Below, piece by piece: positions 5,939-11,067 of a DNA stretch of 38,566 bases. The first letter of the stretch is position 1. Every line of letters starts with the position of its first letter. The position numbers and the translations under genes were made by a program. The stretch comes from a virus. The notes below the pieces were generated by a model. It saw only the letters and a list, made by a program, of their open reading frames with translations, searched no databases and was not told the DNA's origin. The stretch is from positions 1 to 38,566 of the IMG/VR virus record IMGVR_UViG_3300023223_000215; one strand, 5' to 3'.

Positions 5939-6431
5939 TGCAATGCATAGATTTAATGATAAGTGGGAGGCGATAACTGAGACTGGGTGCTGGCTGTGGA
6001 ATGCTACTCCAAAATCAGTATATGGCCTATTTTGGCTTGATGGTAAAAATGAGCATGCACATAGGGCGTCATGGATGTTGAATGTTGGGCCTATACCTAC
6101 AGGCGGGTGGGTTCTTCATACTTGTGATGTTGCTGGATGCGTTAACCCTGACCATCTTTATATTGGTGATCACACCACGAACACTGCTGACGCGGTGCGC
6201 AGGGGAAGAATGTCAAGCGGGGCAAAACATAGAGTCACACACAAAGCTTCTCGACGCACTGCGAATGATGGCAGCGGCATATTAAATGATGAGTTTTGTT
6301 TAACAATAAAAATATTGGCCACAAAGAGCAATAAGGTAGAACTGGCCGACACTTACAATGTTCATTTAACCACAATATATCGGGCAATCAGTATTGCAGA
6401 CGCCCTATTAGAAGCACTGGAGGATAAGTAA
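5931..6431 (+). CDS. HNH homing endonuclease with a captured ADALL tail, 166 aa
   Basis: MSSAMHRFNDKWEAITETGC, then CWLWNAT, AHRASWMLNVGPIPTGGWVL, HTCDVAGCVNPDHLYIGDHT and ADAVRRGR. The H..HTCD..GCVNPDHL..G core is the HNH_3 type seen in free-standing phage homing endonucleases, which nick or cut DNA and spread the gene. A C-terminal helix-turn-helix (VELADTYNVHLTTIYRAI) is followed by SIADALLEALEDK, which matches the end of the 88-aa gene just upstream. I chose the ATG at 5931 (GGAG 7 nt before) over the GTG at 5928. The gene overlaps both neighbours. Confidence 0.85.
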   Translation: MSSAMHRFNDKWEAITETGCWLWNATPKSVYGLFWLDGKNEHAHRASWMLNVGPIPTGGWVLHTCDVAGCVNPDHLYIGDHTTNTADAVRRGRMSSGAKHRVTHKASRRTANDGSGILNDEFCLTIKILATKSNKVELADTYNVHLTTIYRAISIADALLEALEDK

Positions 6432-6709
6432 TGGATAAGCCGCTGACAGGAGCGATTATGAATGCAGCAGTAGACGATGCACAGGAAAGAATTAAGCGGA
6501 ATGACCAGATAGCAGAGCGCAGGTACAAGTCTCGTCAGCACCCCATATCACCACCTAAAGGCGAATCAATGCCACAGACAAGGGAGTATTGGGAGAAGCG
6601 CGCTGACATGGATCAGAAGTTAATCCTTGAGATGAAGGCAGAGATATCAAAACTTAACCACACTATTAACCAATTACGTCAAACATGCTTAAGGCTGTCG
6701 CGTGATTAG
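6431..6709 (+). CDS. Hypothetical protein with C-terminal coiled coil, 92 aa
   Basis: The ATG overlaps the HNH stop as TAATG, with GGAGG before it. The N-terminal half is polar and basic (DAQERIKRNDQIAERRYKSR); residues 55-92 form a heptad helix (EMKAEISKLNHTINQLRQTC). No family is recognised. Confidence 0.6.
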   Translation: MDKPLTGAIMNAAVDDAQERIKRNDQIAERRYKSRQHPISPPKGESMPQTREYWEKRADMDQKLILEMKAEISKLNHTINQLRQTCLRLSRD

Positions 6710-6750
6710 CTGTATAGGCATTAACTTAATTTATATAACTGGAGAATATT

Positions 6751-6972
6751 ATGGTTGATGAAACTGAGTTCGATATTATGGATGCTGATCACGAGTCTAG
6801 ACTTGGCGATGAAGACACCCCAGAAACAATACTAAAAATGGAACAGGAGGTAGGTCTTAAGGATAAAATTGCCGAGATTGAGAATGAATTAGGCTGGGCC
6901 ACTGGAAAGGTTGATGAGCTACAGTTTGAACTTGACGAGGCAAAGAACGAGCTGGATAACTTAGGTTTATAG
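6751..6972 (+). CDS. Acidic coiled-coil protein, 73 aa
   Basis: MVDETEFDIMDADHESRLGD is strongly acidic; residues 28-72 are a heptad coiled coil (EIENELGWATGKVDELQFEL). GGAG lies before the ATG. Acidic small early phage proteins sometimes mimic DNA or bind host enzymes, but nothing here proves that. Confidence 0.6.
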   Translation: MVDETEFDIMDADHESRLGDEDTPETILKMEQEVGLKDKIAEIENELGWATGKVDELQFELDEAKNELDNLGL

Positions 6973-6994
6973 CCCTTATGGGCTGGGAGCAGCA

Positions 6995-7072
6995 ATGAAC
7001 AACCAGGCAGAAGACCTTATCTACAATCATGTATTTAAAGAACTGGAGAAATGTTATGTCAGTAGGATTTGA
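6995..7072 (+). CDS. Possible 25-aa peptide
   Basis: MNNQAEDLIYNHVFKELEKC follows GGGAGCAGCA and ends by overlapping the start of the next gene. It starts just after the inverted repeat AGCCCTTATGGGCT. It is too short to be sure. Confidence 0.3.
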   Translation: MNNQAEDLIYNHVFKELEKCYVSRI

Positions 7073-7298
7073 AATTATTCACGGATCTGTGGTTATCTTG
7101 AGGCAGAAGACCATCTACAAGCAAAGCACAGGCTATCACAGGGACGGTGTCGTGTATGCCAAGGCTTTAGCTGGGTTCGTAAAACTAAGGCCAAACGGAG
7201 GCACTACGCATCCTGATATTAAATGGGAAGAAATCGGCGGCATAAAAGGCGTCAAGAAGCCAAAGGAAGCGTTCGGCGATGTGGAGTACAAGAAATGA
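7056..7298 (+). CDS. Hypothetical protein, 80 aa
   Basis: Start at the ATG at 7056 (MSVGFEIIHGSVVILRQKTI) because GGAG is 7-8 nt before; an earlier in-frame ATG at 7029 lacks a site. The fold looks beta-rich and basic (GVVYAKALAGFVKLRPNGGT). The TGA overlaps the next ATG as ATGA. No family is recognised. Confidence 0.6.
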   Translation: MSVGFEIIHGSVVILRQKTIYKQSTGYHRDGVVYAKALAGFVKLRPNGGTTHPDIKWEEIGGIKGVKKPKEAFGDVEYKK

Positions 7299-7489
7299 TG
7301 CCCGATGACTTTGTATTCAACCAAATATTTAAAGGTGCTATTGCTAAAAAAGCATCGGATAGACACGCTCACAAACATGCAGTAATGGGTCTTGCTGACT
7401 ATAAAAAGAGCAAGAATAAAAAGCGGGTTAGCTTCCTGATAGAAGACAGAATTAAGCAGGCTGTGGCTGACACGAAGAAAGGCCGTTAA
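7295..7489 (+). CDS. Small basic protein, 64 aa
   Basis: The ATG at 7295 overlaps the previous stop (ATGA); a longer frame from 7223 would lie inside the previous gene and looks like its shadow. MMPDDFVFNQIFKGAIAKKA continues with a lysine-rich middle and a KKRVSFLIEDRIKQAVADTK end. It is the last rightward gene before the leftward island. Function unknown. Confidence 0.55.
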   Translation: MMPDDFVFNQIFKGAIAKKASDRHAHKHAVMGLADYKKSKNKKRVSFLIEDRIKQAVADTKKGR

Positions 7490-7521
7490 TAGCCTTGTTA
7501 TATAGGGGAAGAGAGGGTTAA

Positions 7522-7695
7522 TCAGAAAGGTTCCCTGACAATACGCTTACCATCAGCCCTCATTTCTCTGTGAGCTTGATCTCTACTATCTGATCCATAG
7601 CCATATGCCCACGACTGGGTGCAACGATACCTGCTGTTGTAACCACGGCGACTGGGTCGGTTGCCCTGTTCTTTATGATGATATGTGCGGCTCAT
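7522..7695 (-). CDS. Small basic protein of the leftward island, 57 aa
   Basis: MSRTYHHKEQGNRPSRRGYN then a central RCTQSWAYGYGSDSRDQAHR and a basic end. ATG at 7695 lies 1 nt after the stop of the Cys-rich gene, so the two are almost certainly one operon. It is rich in R, Y, S and G, as RNA- or DNA-binding peptides often are. No family is recognised. Confidence 0.6.
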   Translation of the reverse strand: MSRTYHHKEQGNRPSRRGYNSRYRCTQSWAYGYGSDSRDQAHREMRADGKRIVREPF

Positions 7696-7696
7696 A

Positions 7697-7945
7697 CTAA
7701 CACCTAGCGGAGCACTTAGGACAAGGGCATGCCAAGCTCATAGGCAGCTTCTTTTGCTCTTCTGTGAATTGATCCCATAGGCAAGTAGAGCTCTTCTCGG
7801 CCATGAAAGCATTCATCCTGTTCATTAAACAAGGGCAAAACTTTTCACCAGTTCGAGGGCCCAGGCAGTTGCAAATAGTGACACTGTTTCCTGCATCTGC
7901 CTGGGAATAGGTTCCTGCTGTATCGGTTGAATATCCAAGTGTCAT
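7697..7945 (-). CDS. Cysteine-rich putative zinc-binding protein, 82 aa
   Basis: Cysteines come in pairs: ICNCLGPRTGEKFCPCL, STCLWDQ and LACPCPKCSARC, nine in all, enough for two zinc sites. GGAG lies 8 nt before the ATG. A TATAAT box with an extended TG lies upstream (7978-7973). It is transcribed away from the large non-coding RNA and against the genes on its other side, so it looks like an independently controlled insert. Confidence 0.6.
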   Translation of the reverse strand: MTLGYSTDTAGTYSQADAGNSVTICNCLGPRTGEKFCPCLMNRMNAFMAEKSSTCLWDQFTEEQKKLPMSLACPCPKCSARC

Positions 7946-7972
7946 GGCTTAGCTCCGTCAGATTTATGGTTA

Positions 7973-7981
7973 ATTATATCA
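7973..7981 (-). promoter_or_regulatory. Extended -10 promoter for the leftward island
   Basis: Read leftwards: TG, one base, then a perfect TATAAT at 7978-7973, about 28 nt before the ATG at 7945. The -35 region is weak, as is usual for extended -10 promoters. It is back to back with the promoter of the large RNA. Confidence 0.55.
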
Positions 7982-7991
7982 TAAATAGCTA

Positions 7992-8019
7992 TTGATTTAA
8001 TACTATAGTGGGTTACAAT
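7992..8019 (+). promoter_or_regulatory. Promoter of the large structured RNA
   Basis: TTGATT (7992-7997), 16-nt spacer, TACAAT (8014-8019). It predicts a start at about 8026-8031, where a GC-rich region begins and no reading frame follows. Confidence 0.65.
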
Positions 8020-8064
8020 TACAGCTTGTAGGCGCTTGGCGGCGCTAGAATGGTAGAGAAAAAG

Positions 8065-8163
8065 GGTCAATAAGTACAGATTTTAGAGAGCAAGGTTAAA
8101 TACCGCCAAAGTTCTCTCTATCATCGCCCCAATCTCTAGGGTCTGTACTTATTGGCCTTTTTT
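8065..8163 (+). terminator. 16-bp helix with U-run at the 5' end of the large RNA
   Basis: GGTCAATAAGTACAGA (8065-8080) pairs with 8142-8157 and is followed by six T (8158-8163). Inside, TAGAGAG (8084) pairs with CTCTCTA (8114), and GGT with ACC. It can act as an intrinsic terminator, giving a short RNA of about 135 nt, or be domain 1 of the full RNA if read through. Confidence 0.6.
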
Positions 8164-8165
8164 GT

Positions 8166-8231
8166 GCCTGTGATTGTGGTAATTAACGATACTAACGTAT
8201 TGGTAACTGGGTTCAACTCCCAGCGCAGGTC
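8166..8231 (+). ncRNA. tRNA-like domain without a normal anticodon loop
   Basis: Acceptor GCCTGTG (8166-8172) pairs with CGCAGGT (8224-8230). The D-like arm is TTGT/ACGA around GGTAATTA. A middle arm TACTAA/TTGGTA closes on a 4-nt loop CGTA. The T-arm CTGGG-TTCAACT-CCCAG runs directly into the acceptor, as in tRNA. The total is 65 nt. The anticodon arm has no 7-nt loop, so it should not decode; it looks like a tRNA mimic or a decayed tRNA. No CCA is encoded. Confidence 0.6.
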
Positions 8232-8263
8232 CCTTCTAAAACCTCCATCGAGTCTGCTTAGGT

Positions 8264-8330
8264 GTGATAGTGCTACGGTAGCATACCTGAATGTGAATCA
8301 GGTCTAAGGGGTTCGACTCCCCCTATCACC
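8264..8330 (+). tRNA. tRNA-His-like element, anticodon GTG
   Basis: Acceptor GTGATAG (8264-8270) pairs with CTATCAC (8323-8329). The anticodon stem CCTGA/TCAGG holds the loop ATGTGAA, with T33 and anticodon GTG at 8293-8295. The T-arm is GGGG-TTCGACT-CCCC. The D-arm is reduced (TGCTACGGTAGCA), the T-stem is 4 bp and the length is about 66 nt. Unlike a free tRNA gene, the acceptor continues, after one mismatch, into the 13-bp helix B (8250-8262/8331-8343). It is either an embedded functional tRNA or a tRNA mimic. Confidence 0.5.
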
Positions 8331-8512
8331 CCTAAGTGGATTCAGAGTCTGTATTGATGAGAGTGCTAGATTGACCGTGTTGTAAGGCAGATGTCATTAA
8401 ACTACTGTCGGTGTGCTAGCAAGCACCAAAGCTTCGAAGAGCGAACCGCTCGGGACTTGCTTAAAATCATGCGAACCTAGTTTCTCTCTTCAATACAGAT
8501 TCCCCGTCTACC

Positions 8513-8673
8513 CAGTGTAATTATGTGGGTGTGTTGGTAGCTGGCCAGCAGTGGTAAATAACCTGAGGTCGTTTGCAAGCTGCCAAAGGTGAAAAAGCCG
8601 CGGTACGTTAAGTATGGTTGCAGGGGTTCGAGTCCTCTTAATACGTAACCAGCACCCCTTCATAATTACATTG
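8513..8673 (+). ncRNA. Helix D domain with a T-arm minihelix
   Basis: CAGTGTAATTATG (8513-8525) pairs with 8661-8673. Next come a U/CUU internal loop, GGGTG/CACCC (8527/8653) and TGGT/ACCA (8535/8648). Inside is AGGGG-TTCGAGT-CCTCT (8622-8638), a canonical T-arm. ACGT/ACGT (8605/8643) may stack on it. No D-arm or anticodon arm is visible, so only the upper half of a tRNA is copied. Confidence 0.55.
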
Positions 8674-8674
8674 A

Positions 8675-8815
8675 GTAGATACCGTCTACCGAGCAATACC
8701 GGGCTAAGGCTGGGGAACATTAAAACCCCAGAGACGATGCTACTTGTGAGTGAGACGGCCTGCTGAGAACTTGAGAACACTCAGCGATAGAGACCCTATT
8801 CGATACGGTATTTGT
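8675..8815 (+). ncRNA. Helix E multi-hairpin domain
   Basis: GTAGATACCGT (8675-8685) pairs with 8805-8815. Inside are CTGGGG/CCCCAG (8710/8726, 10-nt loop) and GCTGAG/CTCAGC (8762/8780, 12-nt loop). CCGTCT (8682) can instead pair with AGACGG (8753), so a switch or pseudoknot is possible. Confidence 0.5.
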
Positions 8816-8829
8816 GAGACTCGTCAGAG

Positions 8830-8954
8830 AACTGTTAGTGAGTATATGTGGGTGCTTTGGAACAGATAGAAATTACTTATTGTGGGTAGCTCCCCTTTGG
8901 AGGATTTCGTGGCCAACCAAAGCCCCTTCATATACTTATTAACAGTTATTTTTT
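8830..8954 (+). terminator. Helix F: 19-bp closing helix and U-run
   Basis: AACTGTTAGTGAGTATATG (8830-8848) pairs along its whole length with 8929-8947 (two G-T pairs) and is followed by A and six T. Inside, the U/CUU internal loop of helix D recurs, followed by CTTTGG/CCAAAG (8855/8917). It gives the RNA a clear 3' end. Confidence 0.7.
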
Positions 8955-9022
8955 GAGCCTTATTACCATGAGGCCTTTAAGGTACTGTGTCTTTAATTTG
9001 ATAATTAATTTTTACAATCAAA

Positions 9023-9045
9023 ATCAAAAGAGGGTTAGATAATGA
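9023..9045 (+). repeat. Duplicated 23-bp leader with ribosome site (second copy 9619-9641)
   Basis: The 23 bases around AAAAGAGGGTTAGATAATGA are identical before the genes at 9042 and 9638, including the ATG. Copied leaders suggest shared control or spread by recombination. Confidence 0.7.
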
Positions 9046-9224
9046 GAAAGGTCGAAGTTAGTATGAAGATGTCGCCGAAACAGGCTGGAAGGCTGTACTT
9101 TAAAGCAATAAGTCTTGAAGAGAAATTGAAGTGGGCTTACTGCAAAGAGAAGGGTGCGGATTCAATTGTCGGCCTTGATTGCTGTGATGATTATAAAGAT
9201 TGGCTCGCATCTCTAGGCGCATAA
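9042..9224 (+). CDS. Hypothetical protein, 60 aa
   Basis: MRKVEVSMKMSPKQAGRLYF then a helix AISLEEKLKWAYCKEKGADS and an acidic DCCDDYKDWLASLGA. It is the first gene after the large RNA, with the AGAGGG leader shared with the methyltransferase-like gene. It is small, helical and has two adjacent cysteines. No family is recognised. Confidence 0.6.
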   Translation: MRKVEVSMKMSPKQAGRLYFKAISLEEKLKWAYCKEKGADSIVGLDCCDDYKDWLASLGA

Positions 9225-9251
9225 CAATGATATCAAACAGGGCTAACCATT

Positions 9252-9605
9252 ATGGCTATATCAACAGAACTTAGTAATAACCTGTTCGAGCAATTCTGGC
9301 TTGCAGGTATGCGGAAGATGGACAAGAAAAAAAAAGGCCGGCCGGCATTCGACAAAGCTTTAAAGATTCATGGCAAGAATGACCCACAGGCTTTCGTACT
9401 AAAGCTGATTGATGATATCCATCTTAGGTTATCTATTAATCAGCCCGGTTTTGATAAAATGCACCCATCAACCTACCTAAACGGTGAACGTTGGGAAGAT
9501 GAAATAGTTAACGATAAACCTCTCGCTATTCAAAGAATGAGCACAATGGAACAGTTAACCAACACCGACTGGGCCCAGCATCTAGTTGGCAAAGTTAATC
9601 ATTAA
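9252..9605 (+). CDS. Replication-initiator-type protein (C-terminal domain only), 117 aa
   Basis: The pattern LFEQFWLAGMRKMDKKKKGR, PAFDKALK, then KMHPSTYLNGERWEDE matches the small C-terminal domain of phage replication organisers and helper proteins (FxxFWxxYPRKxxKxxAxxAF ... HPxTWLNxxRWxDE), which contact the host helicase loader or helicase. The DNA-binding N-terminal half normally present is missing; the protein starts almost at the motif. No helicase gene is present in the genome, so host DnaB is probably recruited. It may be a helper rather than the initiator. Confidence 0.65.
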   Translation: MAISTELSNNLFEQFWLAGMRKMDKKKKGRPAFDKALKIHGKNDPQAFVLKLIDDIHLRLSINQPGFDKMHPSTYLNGERWEDEIVNDKPLAIQRMSTMEQLTNTDWAQHLVGKVNH

Positions 9606-9637
9606 TTGACGAACTACAATCAAAAGAGGGTTAGATA

Positions 9638-10243
9638 ATGATTTTAATAGGCTGTGAAGAAAGCCAAACAATTTGCAAGGCGTTTAGAGATGCTGGATAC
9701 GAAGCTTACAGCTGCGACTTGGAACCTACTCGGGGGAACCCTGACTGGCATTACCAGCAAGACATCATGGAAGTGATACCGACGCGTCAGTGGGATCTGA
9801 TTATATTGCATCCTGACTGCACAGCAATGGCTGTAAGCGGCAATAGGTGGTACGGCAAGGGAATGCCCTATAACGATAAAAGGTTGGCTCAAATCGACTG
9901 GACTAAAGCTCTATGGGATCTAGCAAAACAGCATAGCGAAAGAGTGGCATTAGAGAATCCGGTCAGCGTGATATTTAAACAACTCCCTAACGTATTTTAT
10001 CTACAGCCTTGGCAGCATGGTCACGGCGAGACAAAGAAGACTGGCTTTGCATTGCATAACCTTGACCCACTCAAGCCCTCAGATATCGTTGACGGAAGAG
10101 AGCAGAGGGTATGGAAGATGGGTCCAAGCCCAACCAGGAAGCGAGATAGAAGCAAAACATTTGACGGTGTTGCCAATGCGATAGTTGGGCAATGGGGATC
10201 TATGCTAATCAATGATTCAACACTTAACCGACTGATCACTTAA
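9638..10243 (+). CDS. DNA-cytosine-methyltransferase-like protein, 201 aa
   Basis: MILIGCEESQTICKAFRDAG is motif I of the Rossmann fold. DLEPTRGNPDWHYQQD gives the acidic residues that would hold S-adenosylmethionine. WDLIILHPDCTAMAVSG stands where C5-methyltransferases have the catalytic PC motif, and ALENPVSVIF corresponds to the ENP/ENV motif. It is half the normal length and has DC instead of PC, and no clear target-recognition domain. Such short forms are frequent in phages and are usually called DNA methylase. Activity is uncertain. It uses the 23-bp duplicated leader. Confidence 0.65.
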   Translation: MILIGCEESQTICKAFRDAGYEAYSCDLEPTRGNPDWHYQQDIMEVIPTRQWDLIILHPDCTAMAVSGNRWYGKGMPYNDKRLAQIDWTKALWDLAKQHSERVALENPVSVIFKQLPNVFYLQPWQHGHGETKKTGFALHNLDPLKPSDIVDGREQRVWKMGPSPTRKRDRSKTFDGVANAIVGQWGSMLINDSTLNRLIT

Positions 10244-10257
10244 TTGAGCATTAAACC

Positions 10258-10286
10258 TTGACTGCATGTAATACTTGTATTATATT
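10258..10286 (+). promoter_or_regulatory. Strong sigma70-like promoter
   Basis: TTGACT (10258-10263), 17-nt spacer, TATATT (10281-10286). Start expected near 10293, 24 nt before the GTG at 10317. Confidence 0.75.
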
Positions 10287-10316
10287 GTATTAAAACCAAC
10301 CAAGGAGAAAATCAAG

Positions 10317-10838
10317 GTGGAAATACCACAATTTTTACTTGAAATGTCAGAGCAAATAAATACACAGGACAATCGGATTACAGCAGATCCTATTTGGCAG
10401 GTTTGCTATGACAAGGAGCACATAACCGCCGAAGGCTATGAATCGTATATAACTTGTGGCTCTATCGGTGATGGTGATTATACGCTAATACTAAGCACCG
10501 AGGATGGGAGTTTGGCTGATAATGACTTCGCTATCGACTACCTCCAAGAGAATCACGCCGGTTTTTGTAAGTATTGGTGTGAATCATTTGAAAAAGAAAT
10601 GAGTGATTTTGATTTTATAGAGCAGTTTGAAAATTACGAAATGGATAATTTGGGATTCCAGATTAATTACATGACTCGGCGCAAAGAAGTAGTTAAAACC
10701 TGCTTAACTGAAGTGGATGCAAAATGGTTTATTCAGAGAAAGCAGCATGATTATCCAAAGCTATACACCTATGTTGAGTCAATGGTTTTCTGTCCACAAA
10801 TGATCGAGCTTCGAGAGTGGATAAAATCCCTAACCTAA
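10317..10838 (+). CDS. Conserved phage protein, 173 aa, GTG start
   Basis: I choose the GTG at 10317 because GGAG lies 9 nt before it and a promoter covers the upstream TTG candidate at 10275. The N-terminal half is acidic (VEIPQFLLEMSEQINTQDNR). The C-terminal part, NLGFQINYMTRRKEVVKTCL then EVDAKWFIQRKQHDYPKLYT and SMVFCPQMIELREWI, is a pattern I have seen in uncharacterised proteins of many phages. Function unknown; the own promoter suggests early or middle expression. Confidence 0.65.
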   Translation: MEIPQFLLEMSEQINTQDNRITADPIWQVCYDKEHITAEGYESYITCGSIGDGDYTLILSTEDGSLADNDFAIDYLQENHAGFCKYWCESFEKEMSDFDFIEQFENYEMDNLGFQINYMTRRKEVVKTCLTEVDAKWFIQRKQHDYPKLYTYVESMVFCPQMIELREWIKSLT

Positions 10839-10853
10839 TAAACAGGAACTAAC

Positions 10854-11030
10854 ATGACTAAAGTACTAAGAACTATAAGAATGGAATCGGAGTTATCAAA
10901 AAAACTAGACGCCATTTGTGTTCGTCATGGTGATGTTACCTATCACATAGAGAATGCTCTATCTGCCTATCTAATTGCCATTAAGAAGCCTAAGAAACAT
11001 GTTAGGAAGAAATCCAAAGGACATTTCTAA
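10854..11030 (+). CDS. Putative ribbon-helix-helix protein, 58 aa
   Basis: MTKVLRTIRMESELSKKLDA begins with a beta strand (VLRTIRM), then helix ELSKKLDAICVRHG and second helix VTYHIENALSAYLIAI, with a lysine-rich tail. This is the ribbon-helix-helix order of Arc/CopG-like repressors. AGGA lies before the ATG. It may autoregulate the promoter at 10258; that is inference. Confidence 0.6.
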   Translation: MTKVLRTIRMESELSKKLDAICVRHGDVTYHIENALSAYLIAIKKPKKHVRKKSKGHF

Positions 11031-11067
11031 AACGGCTTAGAGGTGAAGACAAGCAGGATGACGAATC

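Larger units (their letters stand above)
8027..8954 (+). ncRNA. Giant structured non-coding RNA with embedded tRNA-like domains (GOLLD/ROOL-like or new)
   Basis: About 930 nt with no supportable gene, a promoter at its 5' end and a helix plus U-run at its 3' end. Successive long helices: A 8065-8080/8142-8157 (16 bp), B 8250-8262/8331-8343 (13 bp), C 8345-8363/8484-8502 (18 of 19), D 8513-8525/8661-8673 (13 bp), E 8675-8685/8805-8815 (11 bp), F 8830-8848/8929-8947 (19 bp). G-T pairs replace many Watson-Crick pairs, as expected for RNA rather than DNA symmetry. Three tRNA-type T-arms lie at 8207, 8308 and 8622. Known giant phage RNAs (GOLLD, ROOL) are of similar size, occur near tRNAs, and GOLLD may contain a tRNA. 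I cannot assign the class without a covariance search. Confidence 0.75.

Noticed and set aside
7223-7294. N-terminal extension of the 64-aa gene
   Set aside because: It would lie wholly inside the upstream gene; the ATGA overlap at 7295 is the better start.
7999-8012. TAATACTATAGTGGG-like stretch resembling a T7-type promoter
   Set aside because: The middle of the consensus is missing and no phage RNA polymerase gene exists in the genome. The sigma70-like boxes explain the site better.
8508-8780. 90-aa leftward frame inside the large RNA block
   Set aside because: Its sequence is the complement of helices D and E, it has no ribosome site, and the protein shows no domain-like pattern.
9013-9018. 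TACAAT box before the gene at 9042 as a promoter
   Set aside because: No -35 box at a usable distance; the transcript from upstream or an unknown start may serve this gene.
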